From Actinopolyspora saharensis (GTDB taxonomy: Bacteria > Actinomycetota > Actinomycetes > Mycobacteriales > Pseudonocardiaceae): DNA of 64,000 nucleotides. Location: the NCBI RefSeq assembly GCF_900100925.1, contig NZ_FNKO01000001.1, positions 682,001 through 746,000 on the forward strand, in the 5' to 3' direction. Below are positions 49,351 through 57,716 of this stretch, in pieces. Below the pieces are notes generated by a model that was given only the letters and a program-made list of their open reading frames with translations, was not told the DNA's origin and did not search any database. Numbering within the stretch: the stretch's first letter is position 1; each line of letters begins with the position of its first letter. Made by a program: the position numbers and the translations under genes.

Positions 49351-50574
49351 ATGTCCGACGCACAGCAGAGCTCTCCGTGGCTCGAGCACGACGGGGCGTT
49401 GCGGGGGCTGCGCGTCCTCGATCTCTCGCGGATCCTGTCCGGTCCCTTCGCCACGATGACCCTGGCCGACCTCGGCGCGGATGTGATCAAGGTCGAAAAC
49501 GAGCACACCGGCGACGACACGCGCTCGTGGGGGCCGCCCTACCTCGGCGACACCGCCTCCTACTTCCTGAGCGTCAACCGCAACAAGCGCGGTCTCGCCG
49601 TGGACCTCAAGTCCGAGGAGGGCAACGCGGTCGTGCAGCGGTTGGCGCGGAGCGCCGACGTGATCGTGGAGAACTTCCGCCCCGGCACCGCAGCGCGGCT
49701 GGGGCTGGGCTACGAGCAGGTCGCGGCCGACAATCCCGGCATCGTCTACGCCTCGATCAGCGGCTACGGCCAGACCGGCCCGTACAGCCAGGAACCCGGT
49801 TACGACGCCATCGCCCAGGCCGTGTCCGGCATGATGAGCGTGACCGGTCAGCAGCACGGCCCCCCGGCGCGCGTCGGGGTCTCCAGCGCCGACCTGGCGG
49901 CGGGCATGTGGGCCACCATCGGGATACTCGCCGCGCTGCGTGAGCGCGAGCGCACCGGCGCCGGCCAGTGGGTGGATGTCTCCCTGCTGGACGGGCAGAT
50001 CTCCTGGTTGACCTACGTGGCGGGAGGCTACTTCGCGACCGGAACCGTGCCGGACCGTCACGGCTCGGCCCACCCCACGATCGTTCCGTACCAGGCCTTT
50101 CCCACCGCCGAGGGCGAGATCATGGTCGCGGCGGGCAACGACGGGCTCTGGCGCGCCTTCGCCGAGGCCATCGGTCTCGGCGAGTTGGGCACGGATCCCC
50201 GGTTCGCCACCAATCCCGATCGCGTCCGCAACCGGGAGACGCTGGTGGCGTTGGTCGAGGACGCCTTGGCGCGGCGCTCCGCGCGGGAGTGGGCCACGAT
50301 CCTGGCGGAGGCGGCCGTGCCCGCGGGGCCGATCAACACCGTCGAGCAGGCCCTGGACCATCCCCAGGTCGCCGCTCGCGGCATGATCAGCACCACCGAG
50401 CACCCCAGCGCCGGAACCGTGCGCACGCTCTCTTCGCCGATCGCGTTGTCGAGCAGTCCCACCTCGGTGCGCTCCGCCCCACCCCAGCACGGTCAGCACA
50501 ACGCCGAGATCCTGGCCGGTCTCGGTCTCGACGCCGAGCGCCTCTCCGCGGCGGCACGGAACGAGGTGCAGTGA
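49351..50574 (+). CDS. CaiB/BaiF (class III) CoA-transferase
   Basis: A 407-aa class III CoA-transferase, which moves CoA between carboxylic acids. The family opening GLRVLDLSRILSGPFATMTLADLGADVIKVE is complete. The catalytic Asp is Asp152 in EPGYDAIAQAVSGMM. The central RTGAGQWVDVSLLDGQ and the late GPINTVEQALDHPQVAARGM blocks are also present. GGAGG lies 6 nt before ATG 49351. The stop overlaps the next start (TGATG), so the two are translationally coupled. The acid substrate is unknown; the MatC-like permease nearby points to a dicarboxylate. Confidence 0.92.
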   Translation: MSDAQQSSPWLEHDGALRGLRVLDLSRILSGPFATMTLADLGADVIKVENEHTGDDTRSWGPPYLGDTASYFLSVNRNKRGLAVDLKSEEGNAVVQRLARSADVIVENFRPGTAARLGLGYEQVAADNPGIVYASISGYGQTGPYSQEPGYDAIAQAVSGMMSVTGQQHGPPARVGVSSADLAAGMWATIGILAALRERERTGAGQWVDVSLLDGQISWLTYVAGGYFATGTVPDRHGSAHPTIVPYQAFPTAEGEIMVAAGNDGLWRAFAEAIGLGELGTDPRFATNPDRVRNRETLVALVEDALARRSAREWATILAEAAVPAGPINTVEQALDHPQVAARGMISTTEHPSAGTVRTLSSPIALSSSPTSVRSAPPQHGQHNAEILAGLGLDAERLSAAARNEVQ

Positions 50575-51344
50575 TGAGCACCGAGTTGTCCGTCCCCGGT
50601 GCTCCGGGGGTGACCGTGCGGGACACCGGGCCCGTCCGCGAGCTCACGATCGGCACCGGAAGCAAGCGCAACGCCCTGACGAGCCGGGATTGGGACGCGC
50701 TGGCCGCGGCCGTGCGCGATGGTGACCGCGGGGGGTCGACCAGGGCGATCCTCATCCGGGGGCGCGGGGAGACGTTCTGCGCGGGCTCGGACATGAGCGA
50801 ATGGGTCGATGCCGACTCCGCGGCCGTCGAAGACGCCTTCGCCCGCATGGAGGCCGCCTTCCGCGCGGTCGAGGAGTGCGCGCTGCCGGTGATCGCCGAG
50901 ATCCGCGGCACCGCCGCCGGTGCGGGATGTCAACTCGCCCTGGCCTGCGACCTGCGTTTCCTCGCCGATTCGGCCCGCATGGGGATGCCGATCGTGCGGT
51001 TGGGCATCAATCCCAGCCCCGCGTTCGCGGCTCGCATGCTGGCCGTGGCGGGGGCGTCGACGACCAGGTACCTGCTCTACACCGGAGTTCTGCTCGACGC
51101 GCCGCGGGCGGTGGCGTGCGGGCTGGCCGAGCACCACCTGCCCGAGGGGGAGCTGGCCGAGTTCACCGCTCGAACGCTGGACCGGAGCACCGCCCAGCCC
51201 CCGGCGGCGCTGCGCGCGGCCAAACGCGCCGTGTCCGAGGCGCTGAGTCCGGTCCGGGAGGCCGCGGCCGGGCAGGAGCACGCCATGATCACGCCGGGGG
51301 AGTTCCAGCACGGCATCGCGCGGGTGCTCGGTCGTCCCGCGTGA
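50574..51344 (+). CDS. Enoyl-CoA hydratase/isomerase (crotonase) family protein
   Basis: A 256-aa crotonase-fold protein. The oxyanion-hole segments are GSKRNALT (~35) and GTAAGAGCQLALACDLRF (~115-132). Where typical hydratases have the catalytic Glu pair, this one reads RMGMPIVRLGINPSPAFAARM, so neither Glu is obvious. It may therefore catalyse isomerisation, racemisation or hydrolysis rather than hydration. ATG 50574 overlaps the CoA-transferase stop by one base. Confidence 0.85.
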   Translation: MSTELSVPGAPGVTVRDTGPVRELTIGTGSKRNALTSRDWDALAAAVRDGDRGGSTRAILIRGRGETFCAGSDMSEWVDADSAAVEDAFARMEAAFRAVEECALPVIAEIRGTAAGAGCQLALACDLRFLADSARMGMPIVRLGINPSPAFAARMLAVAGASTTRYLLYTGVLLDAPRAVACGLAEHHLPEGELAEFTARTLDRSTAQPPAALRAAKRAVSEALSPVREAAAGQEHAMITPGEFQHGIARVLGRPA

Positions 51345-51349
51345 CTCAA

Positions 51350-51850
51350 CCCGCCACCGGAGCCGGAGAGTCGGTGGTGTCAGCCCGGCGGCGAGGATGG
51401 TGCGGGCTGCATTGCGATCGCGGTCGTGGACCACCAGCTCACGCCCGTACCGGGCGGCTTTCTCTGTCAACAGCCGCCGGAAGGTTCCCCACGAGGCGTC
51501 GTGCACACTCTTGGTCAGCCGGGTGCGAGCCAGGCCGGACACCGCCAAGTCCTCCAGGATGATCGCTTGGTTCTCACGAACGAGCCTGGTGGTTTCCTTG
51601 TGCAGCCAGTCGGCTCGGGTGTCGGCGACTTTCGCGTGCTGCCGGGCGAGCCTGCGGCGTGCCTTGGCTCAGTTGATCGACCCGCGCTGTTTCCGAGACA
51701 CCGCGCGCTGTGCCCGCTTGAGCGTGCGCTCGGCGCGGCGCAGGAGCCGGGGTGTCGATCACGCGGCCGTGCTGGTCGACAGTGAATGCCGACAGGCCGA
51801 GATCAAGCCCGCTCTCGATCTCCTGGCCGTGCTCGTCGGGGTCGGTCGAC
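51350..51850 (-). pseudogene. Decayed TnpB/OrfB (IS200/IS605-type) relic lacking its zinc finger
   Basis: On the minus strand, IESGLDLGLSAFTVDQHG (RuvC-I-like) is followed after a frameshift near 51750 by RLLRRAERTLKRAQRAVSRK. A TGA at 51669-51671 falls between RGSIN and AKARRRLARQHAKVAD, where TnpB usually has Trp. The C-terminal part (DLAVSGLARTRLTKSVHDASWGTFRRLL, then YGRELVVHDRDRNAARTILAAGL) joins ELVV directly to HDRDRNAA, so the usual CxxC...CxxC zinc-finger insert between them is deleted. The N-terminal third is not recognisable. It is not functional as a nuclease. Confidence 0.8.
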
Positions 51851-51974
51851 GCGGCGGTCCGGGGCCACATCGGCGAGGTGATCGCCTCGGAGTTCCTCGT
51901 TCGAGTCGGGGTCGCTCGTCGCAAGCTTCGACCGGTCGCGCCCCGGTGCGGTGGGTGAGCTCGTCCGCCAATAA

Positions 51975-52006
51975 TGTCACTGATTGACATTGGTCAACAA
52001 GTGACA
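51975..52006. promoter_or_regulatory. Nested palindromic operator upstream of hydrolase/tetR operon
   Basis: A 32-nt site: outer arms TGTCACT and AGTGACA, inner arms TTGAC and GTCAA around ATTG. It stands 29 nt before the hydrolase start, in an AT-rich stretch that is unusual here. It is the likely binding site of the TetR protein encoded downstream. Confidence 0.65.
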
Positions 52007-52035
52007 AAAAATGTCGCACAGCGGAAGGAGCGGCC

Positions 52036-53412
52036 ATGACGGAGCTGCTGGGTCTGCGGACCTGGTTGAACGAGAACCTGCCCGAGCTCGCACGGCGGTA
52101 CGGCGTACCCGGCGCGGCCGTCGGAGTGCTCGCCGACGACCAGGTCGTCGAAGCGGCGACGGGTGAGCTCAATCTACGCACCGGTGTTCCGACCACCACG
52201 GACTCGCTGTTCCAGATCGGCTCGGTGACCAAGCTGTGGACGAGCACACTGGTGATGCAGCTGGTCGAGGAAGGTCTGGTCGAGCTCGACGCCGCGGTCA
52301 CGCGTTACCTGCCCGACTTCCGACTCGCCGAGGAGCGGGCGGGTGCGGACATCACCGTCCGACAGCTGCTCACCCACACCTCGGGCATCTGCGGCGACGC
52401 CTTCGTGCCTACCACGCGCGACGAGGACGCGGTGGGCCGCTACGTCGACGACGTCGTTCCCACGCTGTCGCGGGACGTGCCGTCCGGAGAGGGCATGTCC
52501 TACTCCAACTCCGGCTTCGCCGTGCTCGGCAGGATCGTCGAGGTGGTGCGCGCCAAGTCCTTCCCGCGACTGCTGCGCGAGCACATCGGCACGCCACTCG
52601 GTCTGCGGCACTGGGCGCCCACACCGGAGGAGGCGCTGCTGCACCGGACGGCCGTGGGGCACGTGCCCGGCCGGGGCGGAACTCCGGAACCGGCCTCGTT
52701 CTGGAACCTGCCCGCCTCGCTCGCTCCTGCGGGCACCGTGCTGGCGATGGCTCCCCGTGAGCTGCTGGCCTTCGCCGGAGCGTATCTCGACGGGGGCGGG
52801 AAACTGCTCGACGCGGCGACCGTCGAACGGATGTGGCGCCCACGCGTCCCCGTGCCGGACATCGGCATGCTCGGTGGCCACCTCGGACTCGGCTGGATGG
52901 TCCTCGACTGGAACGGGCACCGGGTCCTCGGGCACGACGGCGGCACCTACGGGCAGAGCTGTTGTCTGCGCGTACTTCCCGAGACCGGTATCGCCCTCGC
53001 CTCGCACGCCAACGGCGGGGAGAACGCCGCCTTCCACCACGAGCTCGTCGCGCGGGCCGTCGACCGGCTCGTCGGACTGCGGCCGTCCCCGCTGCCCACG
53101 CCCCCGGAGCGCCCCGGCGAGGTTGACCCCGAGCGTTTCGCGGGCCGGTTCGACTCCTCGACCATGTCCCTGGAAGTGACCGTGCGGCCGGACGGTTCGG
53201 CCGTGGCCCGTTCGGAGGCGCTCACCGCGGAGGCCCGGCAGTTGCAACCCGAGCCGAGGGTGACTGAGCTCGTCCGGTTGGACGACGACCGTCTGATTTC
53301 CACCGGCCGGCTCTTCGGGGCGCACGAGGTTCTCGCTTTCTCCGGTGGTGGCCCCGGCAGACCCGCCACCCACCTGTTCCACGCGGGTCGGCTCACCAGG
53401 CGCACGGCATGA
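52036..53412 (+). CDS. Serine hydrolase of the beta-lactamase class C / penicillin-binding-protein family
   Basis: A 458-aa protein with the SxxK motif S63-V-T-K66 (FQIGSVTKLW), the YxN motif Tyr156-Ser-Asn158 (MSYSNSGFAVLG) and HxG at His300 (GHDGGTYGQS). A ~100-aa C-terminal beta-rich extension follows. No signal peptide, so it is probably a cytosolic esterase/peptidase-like member rather than a resistance enzyme. GGAAGGAG precedes ATG 52036. Its stop overlaps the tetR start by 4 nt (ATGA), so they form one operon under the palindromic operator. Confidence 0.9.
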   Translation: MTELLGLRTWLNENLPELARRYGVPGAAVGVLADDQVVEAATGELNLRTGVPTTTDSLFQIGSVTKLWTSTLVMQLVEEGLVELDAAVTRYLPDFRLAEERAGADITVRQLLTHTSGICGDAFVPTTRDEDAVGRYVDDVVPTLSRDVPSGEGMSYSNSGFAVLGRIVEVVRAKSFPRLLREHIGTPLGLRHWAPTPEEALLHRTAVGHVPGRGGTPEPASFWNLPASLAPAGTVLAMAPRELLAFAGAYLDGGGKLLDAATVERMWRPRVPVPDIGMLGGHLGLGWMVLDWNGHRVLGHDGGTYGQSCCLRVLPETGIALASHANGGENAAFHHELVARAVDRLVGLRPSPLPTPPERPGEVDPERFAGRFDSSTMSLEVTVRPDGSAVARSEALTAEARQLQPEPRVTELVRLDDDRLISTGRLFGAHEVLAFSGGGPGRPATHLFHAGRLTRRTA

Positions 53413-54026
53413 GCGGCTCGTTGCGGCAACGGCAGAAGGACGAGCGTCGACTGCGGATGATCCACGCCGCGCTCGAGCTGTTCGACGAGTACGGCTTCCC
53501 GGAAGTCGCCGTGGCCGACATCGCCGAACGGATCGGGATGTCCTACCGGACCATCTACCGCTACTTCCCGAGCAAGGAGGACGTGCTGCTCGGGTTGGTG
53601 ATCGAGGGTAATCACGCGTTCCTCGAGCGGGTGGGCGACCGCCTCGGCGAGAGGCCGCTGCTCGTTACGTTCGCCGACGCCATGACCGAGGTGCTCGAGG
53701 AGTTGTCCGAGCGGGTCGGTGAGGACGCCATTCGCACGACGAGCGAGCAGATCGACCGGGTCGAGTCGGTGCGCGCCCGTGCGTTGCTGCACAGCGCCGA
53801 CATGCTGGACCGGCTGGCCGCTCTGGTCGAGCGACATCCTGCGTACGGCCCGGAACGGGATTCCGAGATTCATCTGGCCGTGAGGGTGTTCGGTGCCGTC
53901 TCGGCCGAAGCACAGCGCAGGTGGCGTTCTGCCCCCCTGGCCGGGCGCTCGCTCGCCGGTGAGTTCCGCGCCGTGATGGCGGGGCTGCCCGCGGTGCTCC
54001 CGGATGCTCCCGAGGCCGCGAACTGA
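53409..54026 (+). CDS. TetR-family transcriptional regulator
   Basis: A 205-aa regulator. The helix-turn-helix occupies ~12-58 (RMIHAALELFDEYGFPEVAVADIAERIGMSYRTIYRYFPSKEDVL); the rest is a helical ligand domain with no family-specific motif. It is translationally coupled to the hydrolase and probably autoregulates through the 51975-52006 site (inference). The ligand may be a substrate of the hydrolase. Confidence 0.9.
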   Translation: MSGSLRQRQKDERRLRMIHAALELFDEYGFPEVAVADIAERIGMSYRTIYRYFPSKEDVLLGLVIEGNHAFLERVGDRLGERPLLVTFADAMTEVLEELSERVGEDAIRTTSEQIDRVESVRARALLHSADMLDRLAALVERHPAYGPERDSEIHLAVRVFGAVSAEAQRRWRSAPLAGRSLAGEFRAVMAGLPAVLPDAPEAAN

Positions 54027-54397
54027 CTCCCCGACCCCGGGAGCGGCCGGGGGCGCACCGGCGAGCGGTTCGGTGGCGCCTCCAGCGGGGTGTCCGGTCA
54101 GGCGCCGGTCCCGTGAACTGGCCTGGTAGCTGGTTTTCCCTGCTGCGGTACGACAGCTCTGAGGCGATGGTCGCCGAGCTTCGTAGGGCGTTGACGGTGC
54201 TCCGGCACGTGGTGGTGCGTTGCTGGTTCCATTGTGGAGTTCGCGCGACCCGACTCGCCACTGACGTCGGAGATCCGGCACCGGCAGCCCGGTGGACGAC
54301 CCGCCTGCTCGGGCAGCAGGTGAGCCGTCGCGGGCCACGATCCGAGGCCTCCCTTCACGTCACCTCCGCGGGAGCACACAGCGCAGCGATGCCGTTT

Positions 54398-54427
54398 TTG
54401 TTTCGCGTGATGCCACATTGGTGTTAG
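54398..54427 (+). promoter_or_regulatory. Possible sigma70-type promoter for the sugar-acid operon
   Basis: TTGTTT (54398-54403) and TGTTAG (54422-54427) are separated by 18 nt in a locally AT-richer stretch. The match is moderate. Confidence 0.25.
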
Positions 54428-54513
54428 ACGTGCATCGATCGGCGTGCTTATGGTCTCTGGCAACCGGGACGCGGTGATCCCGACCACAGTGACCAGCGGG
54501 AGGGAGGACTCCG

Positions 54514-54555
54514 GTGAGCACCATGCCGCACATCGAACGCGCCCCGTTCTCGTGA
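54514..54555 (+). CDS. Possible 13-aa leader peptide
   Basis: GTG 54514 is preceded by GGGAGGGAGGACTCC, one of the best ribosome-binding sequences in the window. The frame encodes VSTMPHIERAPFS and stops at 54553-54555, 257 nt before the transporter. It could be an upstream regulatory ORF, or chance. Confidence 0.3.
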   Translation: MSTMPHIERAPFS

Positions 54556-54812
54556 CCGTTTTCCGGCCGAGGAACACCACTGTTTTCGCCATTTTCCGCG
54601 TCGTGGCCGAGCACTTCGTCCGTGGTTGATTTTCGCGTTCTTCCGTGCTCGACGAGCAACGCGTTGACCGACAATTCTTCGTCACCCGTCCTTTCCGGTG
54701 CGGGCGGTGTCCGCGCGCTCGCGAATCGGTTCTTCGTCGGTGGCGAGCACGGCGTGGCTTCTGTTTCGTTCCGGACTTTTCCGTTGCCGGGCAGGCATCC
54801 GAGGAGGGCTTC

Positions 54813-56195
54813 ATGGTCGAGCACGTCACCGAGAGGGCAGCCGGCAGAACCGGCAGGGCTCCGCGGCGCACCAACGTGCGGTGGTTGATCGCCGGGCTGC
54901 TCGGCACGGGGTTGATCATCGCTTTCGTGGACCGGGCGAACCTGTCCGTGGCCATGCCCACGATCAGCGAGGAGTTCGGCATCAGTCCGGCGATGCAGGG
55001 CGTCGTCCTGGGAGCCTGGACCTGGACCTACGCGGCCTTCCAGCTGCCGGCGGGGTGGCTGACGGACAAGCTCGGACCGCGCGTGGTCTACGCCTCGGCT
55101 GTGGTGTGGTGGTCGTTGTGCACCGCGGCCGTGGCGCTGGCGCGCGGTACGGTCTCGCTGTTCGGGCTGCGCCTGCTGCTGGGCATCGGCGAGGCGCCCG
55201 TGATGCCCAGCAGCGCCAAGGTCGTCTCGGAGTGGTTCCCCAGGAAGGAGCGCGCGCTGGCTTCCGGCCTCTACGGTGCTGGTAGCGAGGCCGGGGCCGC
55301 GATAGCGGTTCCGCTCGCCTCCCTGCTGCTGGTCGCCTTCAACTGGCACGGCGTGTTCCTGGCCACGGGCGCGCTGGGCCTGCTCTGGGCCGGGGTGTGG
55401 TTGTGGATCTACCAAACCCCGCGCAAGCAGCGCTGGACCTCCTCGGCGGAGGCCGACTACATCGCCGAGGACGACGACAGCGCCGACCGCGCCGACGGTG
55501 TCGACGGTGCCGACCGCGCCGGTGAACCGGCCGAACGGGACACCTCCATCCCGTGGCTGCGCCTGTTCCGCTACAGGACCCTGTGGGGTCTGTTCTCCGG
55601 CTACGTGTGCCGCAACTTCCTGAACTACTTCTTCATCACGTGGTATCCGACCTATCTCGTCCAGTCCCAGGGGTTCTCCGCGATGGATCTGGCCAAGTAC
55701 GGGGCGATCCCCGGTGTGGTGGCCATCTTCGGGAACTTCGCGGGCGGCTGGTTCTCCGACTTCCTCGTGCGCCGCGGCGTGTCGATGAACCTGGCGCGCA
55801 AGATCCCGATCGTGGTGGGCACCCTCGGCTCCGGGACCGTGGCCTTCGCGGTCTTCGCCCCGAACGCGGCCGTGGCGCTGACGCTGCTGAGCGTCTCCTT
55901 CGCCAGTTCCTCCTTCGCCTCGGCGGCGATCTTCAGCCTGCCCATCGACGTCGCCCCCGGCGGCGGCAACGTGTCGAGCATCTTCGCGATCCAGAACACC
56001 GGCTCCCAGATCGGGGGGCTGTTGAGCCCGGTCGTCATCGGCTTTCTGGTGACGCTGACCGGCTCGTTCGTGGCTCCGCTGCTGGCCATGGGGGTGTTGT
56101 GCCTGATCGGCGCGGCCGTGTACGGGCTCGTGATCAAGGTGCGTCCGCTCGATGCCGACGACCGGCCGAGCACCCCTGCCGACGCGGTGAGCTGA
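54813..56195 (+). CDS. MFS transporter, anion:cation symporter (sugar-acid) family
   Basis: A 460-aa, twelve-helix major facilitator. The start of helix 1 (RWLIAGLLGTGLIIAFVDRANLSVAMP) and GWLTDKLGPR match the ACS family, which takes up glucarate, galactarate, galactonate or tartrate with protons. The VVSEWFPRKERALASGLYGAGSEAG block is also typical. A polar, Asp-rich cytoplasmic loop (~210-245) carries DSADRADGVDGADRAG. GAGGAGG precedes ATG 54813. Two sugar-acid dehydratase genes follow, which supports aldaric-acid uptake. Confidence 0.9.
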   Translation: MVEHVTERAAGRTGRAPRRTNVRWLIAGLLGTGLIIAFVDRANLSVAMPTISEEFGISPAMQGVVLGAWTWTYAAFQLPAGWLTDKLGPRVVYASAVVWWSLCTAAVALARGTVSLFGLRLLLGIGEAPVMPSSAKVVSEWFPRKERALASGLYGAGSEAGAAIAVPLASLLLVAFNWHGVFLATGALGLLWAGVWLWIYQTPRKQRWTSSAEADYIAEDDDSADRADGVDGADRAGEPAERDTSIPWLRLFRYRTLWGLFSGYVCRNFLNYFFITWYPTYLVQSQGFSAMDLAKYGAIPGVVAIFGNFAGGWFSDFLVRRGVSMNLARKIPIVVGTLGSGTVAFAVFAPNAAVALTLLSVSFASSSFASAAIFSLPIDVAPGGGNVSSIFAIQNTGSQIGGLLSPVVIGFLVTLTGSFVAPLLAMGVLCLIGAAVYGLVIKVRPLDADDRPSTPADAVS

Positions 56196-56289
56196 ACCTG
56201 AGTCCGCCCGGTCCACGAGCACGGCGGTGGGCCGGTGCGGGTGGTCACACGTTTCGGAAGTGAAGACCCGGAAGTGGAGGGAATGTCCG

Positions 56290-57588
56290 ATGGACGAACG
56301 ATCGATGCTGGTTTCCGAGGTGCGGGTCACTCCGATCCTGATGGAGGACGCCCCCTTGCTGAACCGGCACGGAGTGCACCAGCCGTACGCCACTCGCTGC
56401 ATCATCGAGATCCGCACGGAAGGGGGAGAGGTCGGGCTCGGTGAGAGCTACGGGGACCAGGAGTACCTGGACGCGCTGCGGCTGCTGGCCGAGCACCTGC
56501 CGGGGCATTCGGTCACCGCGCCCAACCGGCTGTGGGGGCTGGCCGCCGAGGTGCTGCGGCCGGACGCGGTGGATCCGCGCCTGGTGGACGAGCAGTCGGC
56601 CGGGTGGCTGTTCGGCCGGGCGAATTTGAGCAGGCTGCACGGGATCGCGGTGTCGGCGTTCGAGGTGGCCCTGCTCGACGCGCTCGGCCGGACCGTCGGG
56701 TTGCCGGTGCACGCGCTGCTGGGCGGCAAGGTCCGTGATCGCGTGGACTACGCGGCTTACCTGTTCTACCGCTGGGACGAGCACCCCACCCCGGGCGCCC
56801 CGCGTGACGACTGGCCGGAGGCCCTGGACCCGGCCGGTGTGGTTGGCCAGGCCGAGCGCATGGTCGACGAGTACGGGTTCCGCTCGTTGAAGCTCAAGGG
56901 AGGGGTGTTCCCGCCGGAGGAGGAGGTCGCCGCCGTGGAGGCGCTGCGGGAGGCCTTCCCCGAGCGGCCGGTCCGGCTCGATCCCAACGGGATCTGGTCG
57001 GTCGAGACGAGCGCGCGGGTCGCCGACGAGCTGCGCGGGGTGGTGGAATACCTCGAAGACCCCTGTCTCGGCGTGTCGGACATGGCCCAGGTGCACCGCC
57101 GCACCGGGGTGCCGCTGGCCACCAACATGTGCGTGACCACCCCGGAGGACGTTCCCGGGGCCTTCGCCGCCGAGGCGGTGCAGATCCTGCTCTGCGACCA
57201 CCACTTCTGGGGCGGGCTGGTGGCGACCCAGCAGCTGGCCGCGATCTGCCGAACCCACGGGGTCGGACTGTCGATGCACTCCAACACGCACCTGGGCATC
57301 AGCCTGGCGGCGATGACGCAGGCCGCCGCCTGCGTCCGGGGGCGGTTGCACGCCTGCGACACCCACCGCCCGTGGCAGGGCGAGGACGTCGTCACCCGGC
57401 CGCACCGCTTCGTGGAGGGGGCCGTGGCGGTGTCGGACGAGCCGGGGCTGGGCGTCGAGCTCGACCGCGAGGCCCTGGACCGGCTGCACCGGCGCTGGCT
57501 CGACAGCGACGTGCGGGGCCGTGATGACGTCGCGGCGATGCGAGCCGCCGATCCGGAGTGGACGATGCCGCCCGCTCCGCGGTGGTGA
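56290..57588 (+). CDS. gudD: Glucarate-dehydratase-like enzyme (enolase superfamily)
   Basis: A 432-aa member of the glucarate dehydratase group. Lys201 and Lys203 (LKLKGG), metal ligands Asp231 (RLDPNG), Glu256 (LEDP) and Asn279 (ATNMCVT), and catalytic His330 (SMHSNTHLG) match the known GlucD positions. The HHFWGG block is also present. The reaction would remove water from D-glucarate to give 5-keto-4-deoxyglucarate. ATG 56290 has GGAGGG 9 nt upstream. Exact aldarate preference is not proven by sequence. Confidence 0.85.
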   Translation: MDERSMLVSEVRVTPILMEDAPLLNRHGVHQPYATRCIIEIRTEGGEVGLGESYGDQEYLDALRLLAEHLPGHSVTAPNRLWGLAAEVLRPDAVDPRLVDEQSAGWLFGRANLSRLHGIAVSAFEVALLDALGRTVGLPVHALLGGKVRDRVDYAAYLFYRWDEHPTPGAPRDDWPEALDPAGVVGQAERMVDEYGFRSLKLKGGVFPPEEEVAAVEALREAFPERPVRLDPNGIWSVETSARVADELRGVVEYLEDPCLGVSDMAQVHRRTGVPLATNMCVTTPEDVPGAFAAEAVQILLCDHHFWGGLVATQQLAAICRTHGVGLSMHSNTHLGISLAAMTQAAACVRGRLHACDTHRPWQGEDVVTRPHRFVEGAVAVSDEPGLGVELDREALDRLHRRWLDSDVRGRDDVAAMRAADPEWTMPPAPRW

Positions 57589-57716
57589 CCCCGCGACACC
57601 GAGACCCGCCCCGGTTGCCGCTCGACCGTCCCCGGCCGGGTGGCCGCCTCGTCCGCGATCCCCGCGCCGGCTGCGCACGTGCGCACCGGCCGCGCTCGTT
57701 CGAGAAGGAAGAGCAC

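Larger units (their letters stand above)
54027..54812. other. 786-bp leader/intergenic region before the sugar-acid operon
   Basis: No conventional gene is supported. The region from ~54380 is less GC-rich. It contains a possible promoter (54398-54427) and a 13-codon frame with a strong ribosome-binding site (54514-54555); the remainder to 54812 shows no clear structure. Confidence 0.55.
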
